This document shows positions 13,888-14,954 of a stretch of 14,954 nucleotides of DNA, in pieces. The first letter of the stretch is position 1; every line of letters begins with the position of its first letter. The notes under the pieces are model-generated. The model worked only from the letters and a program-made list of their open reading frames with translations, did not search any database and had not been told where the DNA came from. Source of the DNA: Lysobacteraceae bacterium (GTDB lineage: Bacteria; Pseudomonadota; Gammaproteobacteria; DSM-19610); NCBI GenBank assembly GCA_020201295.1, contig JAIVHA010000031.1, positions 1 through 14,954 of the forward strand, read 5' to 3'. A program made the position numbers and the translations under genes.

Positions 13888-14954
13888 TCAGCCCGCGAGG
13901 CGCTGCCGTGCCCGCGCAATGGCGGCGCGCACCTGTTCCGGCGCGGTGCCGCCGATGTGATTGCGCGCCGCCACGGAACCTTCCAGGGTCAGCACCGCGA
14001 ACACATCCTCCCCGATGCGATCGGAAAACCCGCGCAGTTCCTCCAGCGACATGTCCGCCAGGTCGCGGCCCTGCTCCACGCCATGGCGCACGGCGCGCCC
14101 CACCACCTCGTGGGCGTCCCGGAAGGGCAGGCCCTTGCGCACCAGGTAGTCGGCCAGATCGGTGGCGGTGGAGAAACCGCTGCGCGCCGCCGCCAGCATG
14201 GCGGCGGGCTTCACCCGCAGCGCCGGCATCATGTCGGCGAATACCCGCAGCGAGCCCAGCAGGGTGTCCACGGTGTCGAACAGCGGTTCCTTGTCTTCCT
14301 GGTTGTCCTTGTTGTAGGCCAGTGGCTGGCCCTTCATCAGGGTGAGCAGGCCCATCAGGTGGCCGAAGACGCGGCCGGTCTTGCCGCGCACCAGTTCCGG
14401 CACGTCGGGGTTCTTCTTCTGCGGCATGATGCTGGAGCCGGTGCAGAAGCGGTCGGGCAGGTCGACGAAGCCGAACTGGGCCGAGGACCACAGGATCAGC
14501 TCCTCGGAGAAGCGCGACAGGTGGGTCATGACCAGCGCCGCGCAGGCGCTGAACTCGATGATGAAGTCCCGATCGCTGACCGCGTCCAGGGAATTCTCCG
14601 CCGGCGCGTCGAAACCCAGCAGCTCGGCGGTGTAGGCGCGGTCGATGGGATAGCTGGTACCGGCCAGGGCGGCGGCGCCCAAGGGCATGATGTTGACGCG
14701 CTTGCGGCAGTCGGCGAGGCGCTGACGGTCGCGTTCCAGCATCTCGAACCAGGCCAGCATGTGGTGGCCGAAGGTCACCGGCTGCGCCACCTGCAGGTGG
14801 GTGAAGCCGGGCAGGATGGTGTCGGCCTCGCGCTCGGCCAGCACCAGCAGGCCCTGCTGCAGGCGCAGCAGTTCGGCACGCACGGCGTCGATCTCGTCGC
14901 GCAGGTAGAGGCGCATGTCGGTGGCCACCTGGTCGTTGCGCGAACGGCCGGTGT
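13888..14954 (-). CDS. argH: Argininosuccinate lyase, 5' end outside the window
   Basis: ArgH splits argininosuccinate into arginine and fumarate, the last step of arginine synthesis, as a cytosolic homotetramer. The window holds the C-terminal ~355 residues of about 460. At the right edge the frame reads TGRSRNDQVATDMRL, the conserved substrate-binding motif. Further on come ILPGFTHLQVAQPVTFGHH and the fumarase/lyase signature GSSIMPQKKNPD with its catalytic Ser loop. The gene ends at TGA 13890-13888 after RQRLAG. No lesion is seen. argH near cyaA and lysA is familiar in gammaproteobacterial chromosomes. Confidence 0.95.
   Translation of the reverse strand, partial: TGRSRNDQVATDMRLYLRDEIDAVRAELLRLQQGLLVLAEREADTILPGFTHLQVAQPVTFGHHMLAWFEMLERDRQRLADCRKRVNIMPLGAAALAGTSYPIDRAYTAELLGFDAPAENSLDAVSDRDFIIEFSACAALVMTHLSRFSEELILWSSAQFGFVDLPDRFCTGSSIMPQKKNPDVPELVRGKTGRVFGHLMGLLTLMKGQPLAYNKDNQEDKEPLFDTVDTLLGSLRVFADMMPALRVKPAAMLAAARSGFSTATDLADYLVRKGLPFRDAHEVVGRAVRHGVEQGRDLADMSLEELRGFSDRIGEDVFAVLTLEGSVAARNHIGGTAPEQVRAAIARARQRLAG

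Noticed and set aside
11294..14491. A 1065-codon open frame on the minus strand opposite the GGDEF-EAL gene and into argH
   Set aside because: Its product is low-complexity and His/Gly/Gln-rich with no family resemblance, while both overlapped genes have clear motifs. It is an antisense shadow of GC-rich codon use.
1..14954. CRISPR array, tRNA, rRNA, prophage or integrase
   Set aside because: No regularly spaced direct repeats, no tRNA cloverleaf and no phage or recombinase genes were seen; the repeats present are inverted REP-type pairs.

Overview
The window looks like a piece of chromosome from a GC-rich, free-living-type gammaproteobacterium, possibly a Chromatiales or Pseudomonas-like lineage. 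Three things point there: a class I adenylate cyclase next to an lptM-lysA pair and argH, short REP-type palindromes built on CTGTAGGAGCGGC, and an energy-metabolism cytochrome c. The lineage is inferred from gene content; I could not run a search.

Layout. Left end (1-2330): the 5' part of a secreted protein gene (minus), a decayed GNAT acetyltransferase fragment, an AT-rich stretch with repeated CGACA/TGTCG half-sites, a fic gene broken by an in-frame TAA, and a broken cupin gene (minus). Middle left (2336-4500): lptM and a lysA that has lost about a quarter of its coding sequence (both minus), then a divergent carboxylesterase. The space between them is filled by a nested inverted repeat. 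Middle (4556-6195): a diheme cytochrome c fused to a DUF302 domain, then a second, stand-alone DUF302 protein. Next (6201-9617, minus): a large cyaA and an upstream PAS/degenerate-GGDEF gene, which meet at a frame-breaking junction; cyaA has a second lesion near its 3' end. Right (9754-14954): a dCTPase/MazG-like gene (minus), a tightly coupled pair (+) of a cupredoxin-like secreted protein and a Cache-HAMP-PAS-GGDEF-EAL c-di-GMP enzyme, and argH running off the window (minus).

Two themes stand out. First, six genes within 9.3 kb carry nonsense codons, frameshifts or internal deletions, while eight neighbours are intact. This is either genuine gene decay or local sequence/assembly error, and read mapping would separate the two. 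Second, second-messenger functions are dense here: cAMP synthesis, a degenerate GGDEF next to it, and a membrane c-di-GMP synthase/phosphodiesterase coupled to a periplasmic copper-protein-like partner. The cupredoxin/GGDEF-EAL pair and the cytochrome c-DUF302/DUF302 pair are the best candidates for under-described systems.
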